Assembly: GCF_023336505.1 (NCBI RefSeq)
Contig: NZ_JAMAST010000002.1
Span: 248,001 to 312,000 of the forward strand
Direction: 5' to 3'
Source of the DNA: Sporolactobacillus mangiferae
GTDB lineage: Bacteria > Bacillota > Bacilli > Bacillales > Sporolactobacillaceae
DNA: 64,000 nt
Positions within the stretch are counted from its first letter, which is position 1, and the number at the start of each line of letters is the position of its first letter. Made by a program: the position numbers and the translations under genes. The notes under the pieces are model-generated. The model did not search any database and was not told the origin of the DNA. It saw only the letters and a program-made list of their open reading frames with translations. Positions 26,857 through 36,436 of this stretch are shown here, one piece after another.

Positions 26857-27114
26857 ATGCGAATGAAGATGCAACACACACCTAATCCTAATGCGATGAA
26901 ATTTACAGCTGAACATCCGATTTTTTCAGAGCGAGTTGAAATTTTCAAAAACAGCCATACTGATTCACCGCTTTTAAAGCATTTAATTGAACTCAAGGGC
27001 ATTGACAGCCTTTTTGGCTATAAAGACTTTTTGACGATCTGCAAAGTACCCGAGGCAGCATGGGAAAATCTGCTGCCGCTTATCGAAAATGAATTTGACC
27101 ATTTTCAGCAATGA
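26857..27114 (+). CDS. NifU/Nfu N-terminal domain protein
   Basis: The 85-residue protein consists only of an Nfu_N domain: QHTPNPNAMKFTAEHPIFSE at the N terminus and KGIDSLFGYKDFLTICKVPE near the middle. This domain usually accompanies a CxxC-bearing NifU domain; here that cluster-binding part is missing, as in several stand-alone Bacillales proteins. A role in Fe-S cluster transfer with the divergent MIP18-type protein is plausible but inferred. The ATG follows AGAAGGGAA. Confidence 0.8.
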   Translation: MRMKMQHTPNPNAMKFTAEHPIFSERVEIFKNSHTDSPLLKHLIELKGIDSLFGYKDFLTICKVPEAAWENLLPLIENEFDHFQQ

Positions 27115-27452
27115 TCACTGTGCCCGGCGAGCCAGCGCACCAATCAGTCATGCTGTCTGACACTTCATTCATACTTCTTGCTGATCAGTACATATGGCGG
27201 GCACGTAACCTTCTGATTTCGTCCATAAGTATGAACACCTGGCGCCAGCAGATAAGTCCTGCAAGCGCCTCTATTCTGACACCTCGTCTGCACAACAAAT
27301 AAGGATGTCTCATTGCCGTAAGGCTTTTGAGACATCCTATTTGAGAGCATCAACTCACGTAAGATGTTGTTACTCGAATGGCCATTTTGCAATACTTTTT
27401 CACGGACGAATTCACTCTCGAATTCTATTATTTGAGCGATCAAGGGCATCGA
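27115..27452. other. Intergenic region with convergent terminator
   Basis: A 63-codon frame begins with an ATGA overlap at 27111, but it has no recognisable product. Apart from the hairpin at 27301-27345 I see nothing convincing in these 338 bases. Confidence 0.4.
27301..27345. terminator. Bidirectional hairpin between nfu-type gene and nagE
   Basis: A perfect 11-bp stem AGGATGTCTCA/TGAGACATCCT is followed by ATTTGAG on the plus strand and TTATTTGTTG on the minus strand. The T tracts are modest. Confidence 0.65.
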
Positions 27453-29363
27453 TCAGCCAAATGTGATAATATCTGTCTCTCCCTGATCCACCGATCCTTT
27501 TTTCTTGAGTACAACATGTTTTGACGGATCGAGATTTGTAAAAATAACAGGGGTGATCAGTGAAGGCACTTTATCTCTGATCGATGAAAGATCAAAGTGG
27601 ATCAGTTTCTGCCCTTTTATAACCGGGTCGCCTTCCCTGACATAATTCGTAAAGCCCTCGCCGTTCAATTTTACCGTGTCCAGGCCGATATGAATGAGCA
27701 CTTCCAGACCATCGCTGCCAGTCAGTCCGATGGCGTGTTTTGTCGGGAAAATACTGCTTACTTTGCCGTCAACAGGAGAAACAACCAATCCATCTTCCGG
27801 ATCAACGGCAAATCCGTCGCCCATCATCTTCCCGGAAAATGCTTTATCGGGAACATCAGTAATAGGGACCAGATCCCCCTTAACTGGTGAACAGATCGAC
27901 TCCGCGCCGACAGTTACGGTTTTAACGTCTGGCGCTGATGCGGAATCACTATCATCATCGTTTTCTGTCAGTACTTCGGAGGCATTGACAAGTGTCTTCA
28001 TTGCATCGGCAACAAATTCAACATCCGTACCGATAACGACCTGCAGATTGGTTTTGTTCAATTTAACAACGCCGTGCGCGCCATGGCGTTTCATCGCGGA
28101 ACTGTCTGCGATTGCTGAATCGTTGACCGTCAGCCGCAGACGTGTCGTACAGTTGTCTATGCTCGTAATATTCTCCTTGCCGCCAATATCATGAATCAAC
28201 TGCAGGGCTATCGTTTCGTATTTTCCATTAGTGTGTCCGACCGCATCATTTTCCGTCACATCAGCAACAATCGCATCGTCATCTTCCCGTCCCGGAGTTT
28301 TCAGATCAAACCATTTAATTGCGAAATAGAAAACGACGAAATAAAGTGCTGCAAAAACAATACCGACTAGCAGAAGAAGAAGCGGTTTTTGTGCAATCCG
28401 GTAATTAATTAAGTAATCGATCGCCCCAGCAGAAAAGCTGAATCCGTCATGTATGCCTAATGCATAGGTAATCGCCATGGAGAGCGCAGTAAGGAAAGCG
28501 TGGATCACATAGAGCGCTGGCGCGAGAAACATAAATGAAAATTCAATCGGTTCCGTCACGCCGGTAACAAAAGACGTCAATGCAATACCAGCAAGCATAC
28601 CGCTGACCGCTTTTCGCTTTTCTTTTTTGGCAGCGGCAATCATTGCAAAGCAGGCGGCCGGAAGTCCGAACATCATGATTGGGAAATACCCGGAAAGAAG
28701 CAGACCCGCATTCGGGTCACCGTGGAGAAAGCGTGTGATTTCACCATGAAAGCCTTTAAATGTACCAAATTCAAACCAGATCAGTGTATTAATGACATGA
28801 TGCAGACCGAGCGGCAGAAGCAGGCGATTAAGTAACCCGTAGATCGCGGCACCGAACATGCCAGCGTCATACAGCCATGTGGCAAGATGCGAGATTAACA
28901 GCTGCACATAAGGCCACACGTAGCCAAAAAGAAATCCGATAACGAGCATCGTCCCTGAAGTGACGATTGGAACAAAGCGTCTTCCTCCGAAAAAAGCAAG
29001 CCAATCAGGCAGTTTAATATTATGATAGCGATTATACAGCAGACCTGCGATGATCCCGGCAATAATTCCACCAAGCACGCCAAGATTGATCGTCTTATTC
29101 AGTGAAGTTGCACAGGCACTGAGTACAAAAAATCCCATTGCCCCGGCAAGTGCTGCCGCGCCATTGTTGTCTTTGGCAAAACCGACAGCGATGCCAATTG
29201 CAAAAATCAGCGCAAGATTTGAAAAAACTGCATTCCCAGCTGCCGCAATAAAAGGGATATTGAGCAAATCCGGCTGTCCAAGACGAAGCAGCAGAGCCGC
29301 TGCAGGGAGTGCAGCGATCGGCAGCATCAGTGACTTTCCAATTCTTTGTAGAAAACCTAACAT
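27453..29363 (-). CDS. nagE: N-acetylglucosamine-type PTS permease EIICBA
   Basis: This membrane protein imports and phosphorylates N-acetylglucosamine (or glucose) using PEP via HPr. The 636-residue protein carries three fused domains. EIIC (about 1-360) has ten or so membrane helices, starting LGFLQRIGKSLMLPIAALPA and including FFPIMMFGLP-type and GVTEPIEFSFMFLAP motifs. EIIB has phosphocysteine C405 in SIDNCTTRLRLTV. EIIA has the phosphohistidine H558 in VLIHIGLDTVKLNGEGF. The opening LRLGQPDLLNIPFIAAAGNA closely matches E. coli NagE, so GlcNAc is favoured over glucose. The ATG follows AGAGGAGAG. No nagA or nagB is nearby. Confidence 0.9.
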   Translation of the reverse strand: MLGFLQRIGKSLMLPIAALPAAALLLRLGQPDLLNIPFIAAAGNAVFSNLALIFAIGIAVGFAKDNNGAAALAGAMGFFVLSACATSLNKTINLGVLGGIIAGIIAGLLYNRYHNIKLPDWLAFFGGRRFVPIVTSGTMLVIGFLFGYVWPYVQLLISHLATWLYDAGMFGAAIYGLLNRLLLPLGLHHVINTLIWFEFGTFKGFHGEITRFLHGDPNAGLLLSGYFPIMMFGLPAACFAMIAAAKKEKRKAVSGMLAGIALTSFVTGVTEPIEFSFMFLAPALYVIHAFLTALSMAITYALGIHDGFSFSAGAIDYLINYRIAQKPLLLLLVGIVFAALYFVVFYFAIKWFDLKTPGREDDDAIVADVTENDAVGHTNGKYETIALQLIHDIGGKENITSIDNCTTRLRLTVNDSAIADSSAMKRHGAHGVVKLNKTNLQVVIGTDVEFVADAMKTLVNASEVLTENDDDSDSASAPDVKTVTVGAESICSPVKGDLVPITDVPDKAFSGKMMGDGFAVDPEDGLVVSPVDGKVSSIFPTKHAIGLTGSDGLEVLIHIGLDTVKLNGEGFTNYVREGDPVIKGQKLIHFDLSSIRDKVPSLITPVIFTNLDPSKHVVLKKKGSVDQGETDIITFG

Positions 29364-29976
29364 AATCTCTCTCCTCTGTTATCCATAATAAAAGTCATTC
29401 CACTCACCGTGAAGCAGCAGCAAGTTCTGCTCTGACGCCCCCTCCTCTATGTATTCATTTATCTACTATTCTGTCATTTTGGCACAAAACCATTCGGTTG
29501 TCTAGACATTTAGATAAATTTATTGTCTCTTTATATAACAATATATGTAATTTTATTTCACATTAAATCTGTTCTAAGTTACTCCTCTCTGTTTTCGATC
29601 CAATCAGAAATAAGGGACATAAGTATCATTTTTTCACTTGTGTTTTATCATGCAGACTCATAAATTGACGTATATACAGAACGATCAGTGACATTTAGCC
29701 TATTGCTGATAGATCGATATTCCTGCATTTTCCAAAATAAGTCGATTAATGTCAAATTATTTTAATTCAAAACATTTAATCTATTCATTCATAATGGAGT
29801 ATAATCGTTGTGTTTTTAATAGAGAAACCGGGGAGCATTTTATGCAGAAGCAATAACGTCGTTCTTTTCACGGATTGGTTCATTTGTGAATGATGCGGAC
29901 TTAGCGATCAAAAAAAGCTAGAAAAACCCGCAAAGTTTACTCTTTAATTTAACTAAAATAACGATAGGAGATGACC
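29364..29976. other. Divergent regulatory region between nagE and the S53 peptidase gene
   Basis: This 613-base AT-rich stretch carries the nagE promoter/operator at 29476-29511. A TATAAT at 29800-29805 with a weak upstream TTAATC is a candidate promoter for the peptidase. A four-codon ORF (MQKQ) with a GGGGAG site lies at about 29842 but is too short to interpret. No larger gene is seen. Confidence 0.45.
29476..29511 (-). promoter_or_regulatory. nagE promoter with NagR/DasR-like palindrome
   Basis: On the minus strand TAGACA (29499-29504) and CAAAAT (29476-29481) are spaced by 17 bases. The perfect 10-bp palindrome TGTCTAGACA (29499-29508) covers the -35. It resembles the dre sites bound by GntR-family GlcNAc regulators (core GTCTAGAC). 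The regulator gene is not in the window. Confidence 0.45.
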
Positions 29977-31899
29977 ATGATGAAAAAGCAAATGAAACTT
30001 GTGCTCGCTTTCCTGTTATCTCTGCTGCTCGTATTTGGCTCACTGCCTGCGCTTGCAGCCGCGTCAGCATCAGGAAAAACGGATCATCAGCTAACAACAA
30101 TTAATCAGGGCACAGGACGTGCGATTCTGGAAAAAGCAGATTATTTTGGCGATCTGCCAGACAGCACACCGGTTTCGGTAGATATTGTTTTAAAGGTGAG
30201 AAATGAAAAAAAGCTTCAGTCTTACATTGATCGAACCGTTAATCCGGGAAGCGCGTTCTATCATCGTTACATGCAAGTGACACAGTTTAAAAAGGTATTC
30301 GGTGCATCAGATCAAACCGTCAAAGCACTGACACAATATCTCAAACACTATCAGATCCGGACAAAGGTGTATGCAAACAATCTTATTATCTCAGCAAGCG
30401 GAACAGCTGGGGACTTTAATAAGGCATTCAGCGTCACTCTCCAGAAAGCAAAATTCAGAGGCAGAAGCTTCCATGCAGTTAAAAAAGGACCAAAACTTCC
30501 AGGTAATCTTGCGGCACACGTTCTGGCGGTACTAGGTCTGACCAACTATGCTGAACGCACGCCTCGCGCCGTGAAACGACCGCTTGATTTAACGACCAAC
30601 GCAAGCGGCGGTCCACTTAATCTCGATCCCGCTGACTTAATCAAGCACTATAATGCTGCACCTCTGTACGAGCAGGGAGCGACAGGTAAAGGACAAACGA
30701 TTGGAATTGTGACACTGGCAGATTTCAATACAGACGATGCTTACGCCTTCTGGAAACAGGAAGGTATTAATGTCAAGCCTGATCGAATTCATAAAGTACT
30801 TGTGGACGGCGGCTCTGACTGGAACGGCTACGAAGAAACCTCTCTTGACGTTGAACAATCCGGAGCACTCGCACCGCAGGCCGATGTCAATGTTTATATC
30901 GGTCCCAACACGGACGCTGGATTTGTCAACGCATTCGCTGCCGCGATTAACGAGAACAAAGCCTCACAGATTTCGGTAAGCTGGGGACTCAGTGAATCGG
31001 CAATTAACGCAGCCATCAGTGATCAGACGGAAGATCCGGCTTACGCACTCGTTTTCAATCAATTGTTCGAACAGGCAGCGGCACAGGGCATCTCGATGTT
31101 TGCCTCCGCAGGAGACGCTGGCGCCTATGATGCAAGCCGAGACCTTGGCACCTACAATTTATCCGTAGATAATCCGGCCGACAGCCCTTATATTACAGCA
31201 GCCGGAGGAACCACGCTTCCATGGACTTACACAACGAAAACAGGCGTACAGCTTAATGTTTCCGAGGAGCGCGCATGGGGGTGGAACTATCTCTATCCCT
31301 ACTTCGATTCGCTTGGACTGCGTACAGCAGAAGGCTGGTCGAAGTATTATTTTGTCGGTGGCGGCGGCGGATTCAGCCAAGTATTCACAACCCCTGATTA
31401 CCAGAAAGGGGTTTCGGGTGTGAACCGATATACTGCCGTGCAGCAATGGCAGCCAAGTTCTGATTTTGCTTCAGTCACACCGCTTACTGATTCGAAGATC
31501 GTTACAGGACATGCATCTGGCAGAAATATGCCGGATGTGTCGCTTAACGCGGATCCGTATACTGGCTATAAAGTCTTTACGTCCGATCCAAACGCCCCTG
31601 GCAGCAACTCAGAATTCAGCACATTCGGCGGGACAAGCGTTGTCTCTCCTCAGCTTGCCGGTCTGACTGCCTTAATGAACAGCGCGCAAAAGGATCGAAT
31701 CGGTTTTTGGAACAGTCAGATCTATCGTTTCGCAAAGCAAAAGAATTCACCATTCCATCCACTTAACACAACCGGAACGGAAAATACAAATTTGTATTAC
31801 ACCGGTACAAAAGGAACGATTTATAACCAGAGTACCGGACTGGGCACGATCGATGTCGCATCGCTGGCTGAGCATTTTCACAATACATCTCGCCACTGA
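29977..31899 (+). CDS. Secreted S53 (sedolisin/kumamolisin-type) serine-carboxyl peptidase
   Basis: This is a secreted acid-active endopeptidase precursor of about 640 residues. A signal peptide (MMKKQMKLVLAFLLSLLLVF to about ALAA) leads into a pro-domain (about 40-200, with ATVLGL-like HVLAVLGLTNYAERT) and the catalytic S53 domain. Catalytic residues are visible: E287 and D291 in YEETSLDVEQ, the oxyanion D380 in SAGDAG, and S554 in FGGTSVVSP. The C-terminal GLGTIDVASL segment is the family's calcium-site region. I prefer the ATG at 29977, six bases after GGAG, over the ATG at 29971 that abuts it. S53 enzymes work at low pH, which suits an acid-producing organism. Confidence 0.93.
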   Translation: MMKKQMKLVLAFLLSLLLVFGSLPALAAASASGKTDHQLTTINQGTGRAILEKADYFGDLPDSTPVSVDIVLKVRNEKKLQSYIDRTVNPGSAFYHRYMQVTQFKKVFGASDQTVKALTQYLKHYQIRTKVYANNLIISASGTAGDFNKAFSVTLQKAKFRGRSFHAVKKGPKLPGNLAAHVLAVLGLTNYAERTPRAVKRPLDLTTNASGGPLNLDPADLIKHYNAAPLYEQGATGKGQTIGIVTLADFNTDDAYAFWKQEGINVKPDRIHKVLVDGGSDWNGYEETSLDVEQSGALAPQADVNVYIGPNTDAGFVNAFAAAINENKASQISVSWGLSESAINAAISDQTEDPAYALVFNQLFEQAAAQGISMFASAGDAGAYDASRDLGTYNLSVDNPADSPYITAAGGTTLPWTYTTKTGVQLNVSEERAWGWNYLYPYFDSLGLRTAEGWSKYYFVGGGGGFSQVFTTPDYQKGVSGVNRYTAVQQWQPSSDFASVTPLTDSKIVTGHASGRNMPDVSLNADPYTGYKVFTSDPNAPGSNSEFSTFGGTSVVSPQLAGLTALMNSAQKDRIGFWNSQIYRFAKQKNSPFHPLNTTGTENTNLYYTGTKGTIYNQSTGLGTIDVASLAEHFHNTSRH

Positions 31900-31953
31900 A
31901 AACAGAAAAGGAGAGCAGGCTTGCACAGTTTCTCTCCCTCCACTTTCGAATGC

Positions 31954-31990
31954 AACGAGCCACTCCGATTGGAGCGGCTCGTTGTCTGTT
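31954..31990. terminator. Hairpin between the S53 gene and asnB
   Basis: AACGAGCC-A-CTCC-GATT-GGAG-C-GGCTCGTT is a strong nested stem shared by the two convergent genes; GTCTGTTTC follows on the plus strand. Confidence 0.7.
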
Positions 31991-33841
31991 TCATCGATCA
32001 ATAATATTGACATGATAGGTTTTCAGCCATTCATTCATTTGTGCCATATGCGCAATCAGCTGAGGGCCGGACATCAGCTGACCGAACCATGGAGCTTTAA
32101 ATGAATTACCTTTGGTGTCGATCAATGCCTGTAACTTTTTCCTGTCAACCAATTCAAGCAAAGGTGAACTTGGTGTATCGATAACTTTCTGCAGCCATTG
32201 AGATACGGCCAAAGTATACTGCGGATGATAAGTTTTCGGATAGGGACTCTTTTTGCGGTAAAGTACGTCGTCAGGCAAGTAACTTTTTAGCGCCGCACGA
32301 AGAATGCCTTTCTCATAACCGTCCAGCATTTTCATGGCCCAGGGGACATTCCACATATATTGAACAATTCGATGATCGGCAAAGGGAACGCGCACTTCAA
32401 GGCTTGCGCCCATGCTCATTCGATCCTTACGATCAAGCAGCGCGGTCATAAACCAGTTCATATTCAAATAGAACAGTTCGCGCCGTTTTGCATCGATCGC
32501 CGATTCACCCTCGAGCTTAGGTGTTTCAGCGATAGTTTCATTAAAACGCTGCAATTCGTAATCCTTCAGACTCAGCCGGGCACCCCACTTCTCATTCAAG
32601 AGGCCCTGACGTGCGTCAATTGAGCGCATCCATGGAAAACCTTCCTTTGCCGAGGTTTCAGGACTGTGGAACCACGGGTAACCGCCGAAAATCTCATCGG
32701 CGCACTCACCGGAAAGGGCAACCGTGAATTCTTTGCGAATCCCTTCGCACAGCCACAGAAGTGATGAATCAACATCGGCATAACCAGGCATATCACGCAC
32801 CACAATCGCATTTTTCAAATAGGAAACGAGATGCTCATTATCAATAATGAGATTATGATGCACGGTGCCAAGATATTTGGACACTTCCTCGATAAAAGGC
32901 GCGTCACTGTTCGGCTGGAATTTACTCGTATGAAAATATTTGTCGTTACCCACGTAATCAATCGAAAAAGTGTACAGCGGTGGCCGTTTCTGTTCTTTAA
33001 AATATTCAGCCGCAATCGCCGAAATACCGCTCGAATCGAGCCCGCCGGACAGGAAGGTTGCTACTGGCACATCAGCATAAAGCTGGCGTTTAACCGCATC
33101 GATTACGAGCTCACGCAAATGGCTGACGGTCTCTTCCAGACTGTCGGTATGAACATGGCTCTCTACATTCCAATAACGCCATATTTTCAGTCCATCCTTT
33201 GAATAGGTAAACGCATGCGCCGGACGGAGATCATGAATTCCACAGTACACGCCATGCCCGGGAGTTCGGGAAGGCCCAAGCCCAAAAACTTCGCAAAGCC
33301 CTTCACGATCAATTTCCGGCCGAACATCCGGATGCGCCAGAATCGCTTTCAATTCAGAACCAAACAACAACCTGCCATTGGACTCACAGTAGAAAAAGGG
33401 CTTGACCCCCAGCCGATCCCGTGCGCCAAATAAGACTTGGCGTGCAGCATCCCAAATGGCAAACGCATAAATTCCGTTAAAATGATCCACGCAGCTTTCC
33501 CGCCATTCAATGTAGGCTGTCAGAAGCACCTCCGTGTCCGAATGACCCCGAAAAGTATAGCCTTTTTTCAGTAGATCCGAACGAATTTCTTCTGTATTAT
33601 ATAATTCACCGTTATACACCAATACGTAGTCATCATGATTGACCGTCTTTTCCATTGGCTGACGGCCACCTTCCGGATCGACAACAATCAGCCGCGCGTG
33701 ACCAAGCGCCGCCCTTTCCGACAACCATGTATTTAAATCATCCGGACCGCGATGATCCATCGTTCGCGCCATACGATTGATTGTCTTTTCCTGGCCACGC
33801 AAGTCCTGGTGCCAATCAATCCAGCCTGTGATTCCGCACAT
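31991..33841 (-). CDS. asnB: Asparagine synthetase (glutamine-hydrolysing), AsnB/AsnO type
   Basis: The enzyme makes asparagine from aspartate, glutamine and ATP. The start must be the ATG at 33841, because the next residue, C2 in MCGITGWIDW, is the N-terminal nucleophile of the glutaminase domain (about 2-200, with MDHRGPDD and YNGELYN). An ATG four codons upstream would bury it. The synthetase domain has the ATP-pyrophosphatase loop FLSGGLDSSGISA near residue 260 and the DRKDRMSMGASLEVRVPFAD motif. At 616 residues it is close to B. subtilis AsnO/AsnB. It stands alone, divergent from a lysozyme-like gene. Confidence 0.93.
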   Translation of the reverse strand: MCGITGWIDWHQDLRGQEKTINRMARTMDHRGPDDLNTWLSERAALGHARLIVVDPEGGRQPMEKTVNHDDYVLVYNGELYNTEEIRSDLLKKGYTFRGHSDTEVLLTAYIEWRESCVDHFNGIYAFAIWDAARQVLFGARDRLGVKPFFYCESNGRLLFGSELKAILAHPDVRPEIDREGLCEVFGLGPSRTPGHGVYCGIHDLRPAHAFTYSKDGLKIWRYWNVESHVHTDSLEETVSHLRELVIDAVKRQLYADVPVATFLSGGLDSSGISAIAAEYFKEQKRPPLYTFSIDYVGNDKYFHTSKFQPNSDAPFIEEVSKYLGTVHHNLIIDNEHLVSYLKNAIVVRDMPGYADVDSSLLWLCEGIRKEFTVALSGECADEIFGGYPWFHSPETSAKEGFPWMRSIDARQGLLNEKWGARLSLKDYELQRFNETIAETPKLEGESAIDAKRRELFYLNMNWFMTALLDRKDRMSMGASLEVRVPFADHRIVQYMWNVPWAMKMLDGYEKGILRAALKSYLPDDVLYRKKSPYPKTYHPQYTLAVSQWLQKVIDTPSSPLLELVDRKKLQALIDTKGNSFKAPWFGQLMSGPQLIAHMAQMNEWLKTYHVNIIDR

Positions 33842-34039
33842 GAATCCTGTCATCCTTTCTTCCCGTCTTAGGCATTAGCCTCTTCACATCGTATGCAAAA
33901 GCGCAAAACACGTGAGCAGGCAACCTGAAGATTCATCGCAGCGGACGAAAAAAATACCAATTCACATCAGACGGACGGAAAACACCTTCCCTCTTTGAAA
34001 AATATAAATAACGCAGATTAAAAGGCAGAGAGATGACCA

Positions 34040-34639
34040 ATGACCAAAATTATCAAATTAATTATTTCTTCCTCATTGCTCATCGGCGTATCTTTTGTTA
34101 TTCTCTATATTCTCTCCACAATGTACAGTCCGCAGGCCGATCATGTGCCGCTGCTGAATGATCAGCGCGTGATCAGTCCGGAGGTTGAAAATTATCGCCC
34201 GATCATTGCCGAGACGGCAAAAGTGAATGGCATCGGTCAGTACACAGATCTGATTATGGCGATCACCATGCAGGAGTCAAAAGGAAAAGCCATTGATGTC
34301 ATGCAGGCATCCGAAAGTCTTGGATTATCGAGGAATACGATTCAATCACCGAAAAAAAGCATCCAGGCGGGTACACGCTATTTCAAAAAAGCACTGGTCC
34401 GAGCGAATGGTGACGTGCCGCTTGCCTTGCAAAGCTATAACTTCGGTCTTGGATTCGTTGATTATGTCAAAAGTCATGGTGGCAAATATACACCTGAACT
34501 GGCCAGACAATTTTCAAAAGAAAAAGCAAAAGAACTTCACTGGAGCAGCTATGGTGATCCGAAATATGTGGAACATGTGATGCGCTACTACACCAATGAG
34601 AAACAGAAACGCGAACTCGCCAAACGCAACAGCGAATAA
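34040..34639 (+). CDS. Lysozyme-like muramidase, membrane-anchored
   Basis: The 199-residue protein has one N-terminal membrane helix (about 5-27) and an extracellular lysozyme-like domain of the transglycosylase superfamily. The probable catalytic glutamate is in LIMAITMQESKGKAIDVMQA, followed by SIQAGTRYFKKAL and LALQSYNFGLGFVDY, the conserved substrate-groove segments. Similar domains occur in CwlT-type enzymes and in conjugative elements, but no such element is near. The ATG has AGAGAG upstream. Probable role: peptidoglycan cleavage at the cell surface. Confidence 0.85.
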   Translation: MTKIIKLIISSSLLIGVSFVILYILSTMYSPQADHVPLLNDQRVISPEVENYRPIIAETAKVNGIGQYTDLIMAITMQESKGKAIDVMQASESLGLSRNTIQSPKKSIQAGTRYFKKALVRANGDVPLALQSYNFGLGFVDYVKSHGGKYTPELARQFSKEKAKELHWSSYGDPKYVEHVMRYYTNEKQKRELAKRNSE

Positions 34640-34672
34640 AACGCTCCCGAAAAAATGTTCGGGAGCGTTATG
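34640..34672. terminator. Bidirectional terminator
   Basis: A perfect 12-bp stem AACGCTCCCGAA/TTCGGGAGCGTT with loop AAAATG lies between the lysozyme-like gene and the convergent ABC-F gene. The T tract on either side is weak. Confidence 0.7.
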
Positions 34673-34673
34673 A

Positions 34674-36278
34674 TTAATCAACCGAGAAATGATCGATTCG
34701 CTTCAATCGACCATTCTGCAGCCAATAGATTTGATTGAAACATTTGGCGATAAAGTAACGATCATGACTGACCGCAATAACCGTTCCTGAAAAGCGGCTG
34801 ATCGCTTCCTCAAGCACCTCTCGTGATTCAATATCGAGATGATTGGTCGGTTCGTCAAGAACAAGCACGTTAATCTTCTTCATCATCAAGTCAGCCAACC
34901 GAACACGCACGCGCTCGCCGCCACTCAGTGAACTGATTTTGCGAAATACGTCCGCGCCGTAAAACATGAATTTTGCAAGTTCACGCCTTGCCTCGTCCTC
35001 TGTAAGCCGTGCGTGTTCCCGAAATACATCGATGACTCGGCGTTCTCTTTCTCCTGTTTGTTCAAACACATGCTGCGACAATAATCCGATGTTTAAATTG
35101 GTCCCACGCCGTACTTCGCCGCTGGTCGGCATTCGCTTGCCAAGCACCGTATTGAGAAAGGTGGTCTTACCCGCCCCATTAGGCCCGGCAATGGCAACCC
35201 GATCCTTGTAGCGTACAGCCAGATGCACATGTTCGAACAGTATTCGACCGTTAAAGGCGACGGAAAGATCTTTGCAGCTTAATACCTGGGTCCCGGTACG
35301 GGTGCTCGCTGCAAAACTGAGTCCCATTTTATCCGTTTCCAATTTCGGACGCTTCAATCGTTCGATGCGCGCCAATGCCTTCTCCATGCTTTTCGCTCTG
35401 CGGTGCATTGCCGCATTCGGCGGTTTTGCCTGATTCGCCCATTCTTTCAGCCGCTTGATCGCTTCCTTCATTTTTTTTATTTTCTTCTGCTGATCCTCAT
35501 AAGCGGCAAATTCCTGCAGCAGCCGTTCCTGCTTCTCATGAACATAGTAAGAGTAATTACCATGATAGATGTTCATGTCACCTTCATCGATTTCGAGAAC
35601 CTTACTGACTGTGCGGTCGAGAAAAAAGCGATCATGAGAGACCAGCAGAATCGTGCCTCTGTATTGATTGATAAATTGTTCCAGCCATTCAAGCGCTGGA
35701 ATATCAAGATGATTGGTCGGCTCATCGAGCAGCAGCAGATCCGGCTCAATCAGAAGCTGCTGCGCCAGACCGATTTTGGTCCTCTCACCACCACTCAGCG
35801 AATCGAACGGGCGCTCCAGCAAATCAGTAATCCAGAGTCCTCTGGCTACTTGATTCATTTTGTAATCCATGTCATAGCCGCCCGATTTCTGAAATTGATC
35901 TTGCAGCCTTGCATATTCAGCGAGCAGCCGGCCAAGCTGCTGCTCTCCAGCGTCAGCCATTGCTTTTTCAAGCAGACTCATTTTTTTCCCAATGGCCGTG
36001 CTTTCGGAAAATGCATCCATCAGCACCTCACGTGCCAAGCGTCCGCTTCCTTCAGGCAGTTGGCGCAAGTAGCCAATCGAGGTTCCTTTTTTTATAGCGA
36101 TTACGCCGTTGTCCAGTGAATCCGCTTGAGCAATTAATTGAAACAGCGTTGTCTTTCCACTTCCATTCGGACCAACCAGGGCTACCTTTTCATGTTCCAG
36201 AATAGAAAAACTGATATCATGCAAAACTTCATTTCCTGCAATATTTTTACGTACATGGTCTGCCTGACAGATCATCAT
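34674..36278 (-). CDS. ABC-F family ATPase, possible ribosome-protection protein (Vga/Lsa/VmlR-like)
   Basis: ABC-F proteins are soluble twin-ATPase factors that act on the ribosome; some displace antibiotics. The 534-residue protein has two ATPase domains with no membrane part. Walker A motifs are GPNGSGKTT and GPNGAGKTT, signatures LSGGERTK and LSGGERVR, and catalytic glutamates in two LDEPTNHLD motifs. A charged, lysine-rich linker (about 240-330) forms the interdomain arm that reaches the peptidyl-transferase centre. I set the start at 36278, eight bases after AAGGAG, rather than the GTG at 36287 that overlaps it. A leader ORF and a terminator precede it, as with inducible members such as vmlR. 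The resistance role is an inference. Confidence 0.85.
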   Translation of the reverse strand: MMICQADHVRKNIAGNEVLHDISFSILEHEKVALVGPNGSGKTTLFQLIAQADSLDNGVIAIKKGTSIGYLRQLPEGSGRLAREVLMDAFSESTAIGKKMSLLEKAMADAGEQQLGRLLAEYARLQDQFQKSGGYDMDYKMNQVARGLWITDLLERPFDSLSGGERTKIGLAQQLLIEPDLLLLDEPTNHLDIPALEWLEQFINQYRGTILLVSHDRFFLDRTVSKVLEIDEGDMNIYHGNYSYYVHEKQERLLQEFAAYEDQQKKIKKMKEAIKRLKEWANQAKPPNAAMHRRAKSMEKALARIERLKRPKLETDKMGLSFAASTRTGTQVLSCKDLSVAFNGRILFEHVHLAVRYKDRVAIAGPNGAGKTTFLNTVLGKRMPTSGEVRRGTNLNIGLLSQHVFEQTGERERRVIDVFREHARLTEDEARRELAKFMFYGADVFRKISSLSGGERVRVRLADLMMKKINVLVLDEPTNHLDIESREVLEEAISRFSGTVIAVSHDRYFIAKCFNQIYWLQNGRLKRIDHFSVD

Positions 36279-36436
36279 CGTTTTCACTCCTTTTTATCTA
36301 TGCAATGAGCGCACCAACTTTGCATGCCCTTCTCCAGAACGAAGCTTCCGCATTGTACTCATGATGTACTTGCATTCGGACGCATGCTCCTTCTGCACGT
36401 TGTCTCCATGCCACATCTTTCTCGTTTCTTATGCGC

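Noticed and set aside
27111-27302. 63-codon plus-strand ORF starting with an ATGA overlap after the Nfu-type gene
   Set aside because: No ribosome site of its own, no recognisable motif, unusual composition, and it runs up to a terminator hairpin. The overlap is likely chance.
35403-36119. Long plus-strand ORF (238 codons) opposite the ABC-F gene
   Set aside because: It is the antisense of a clearly conserved gene and has no start signal or recognisable domain.
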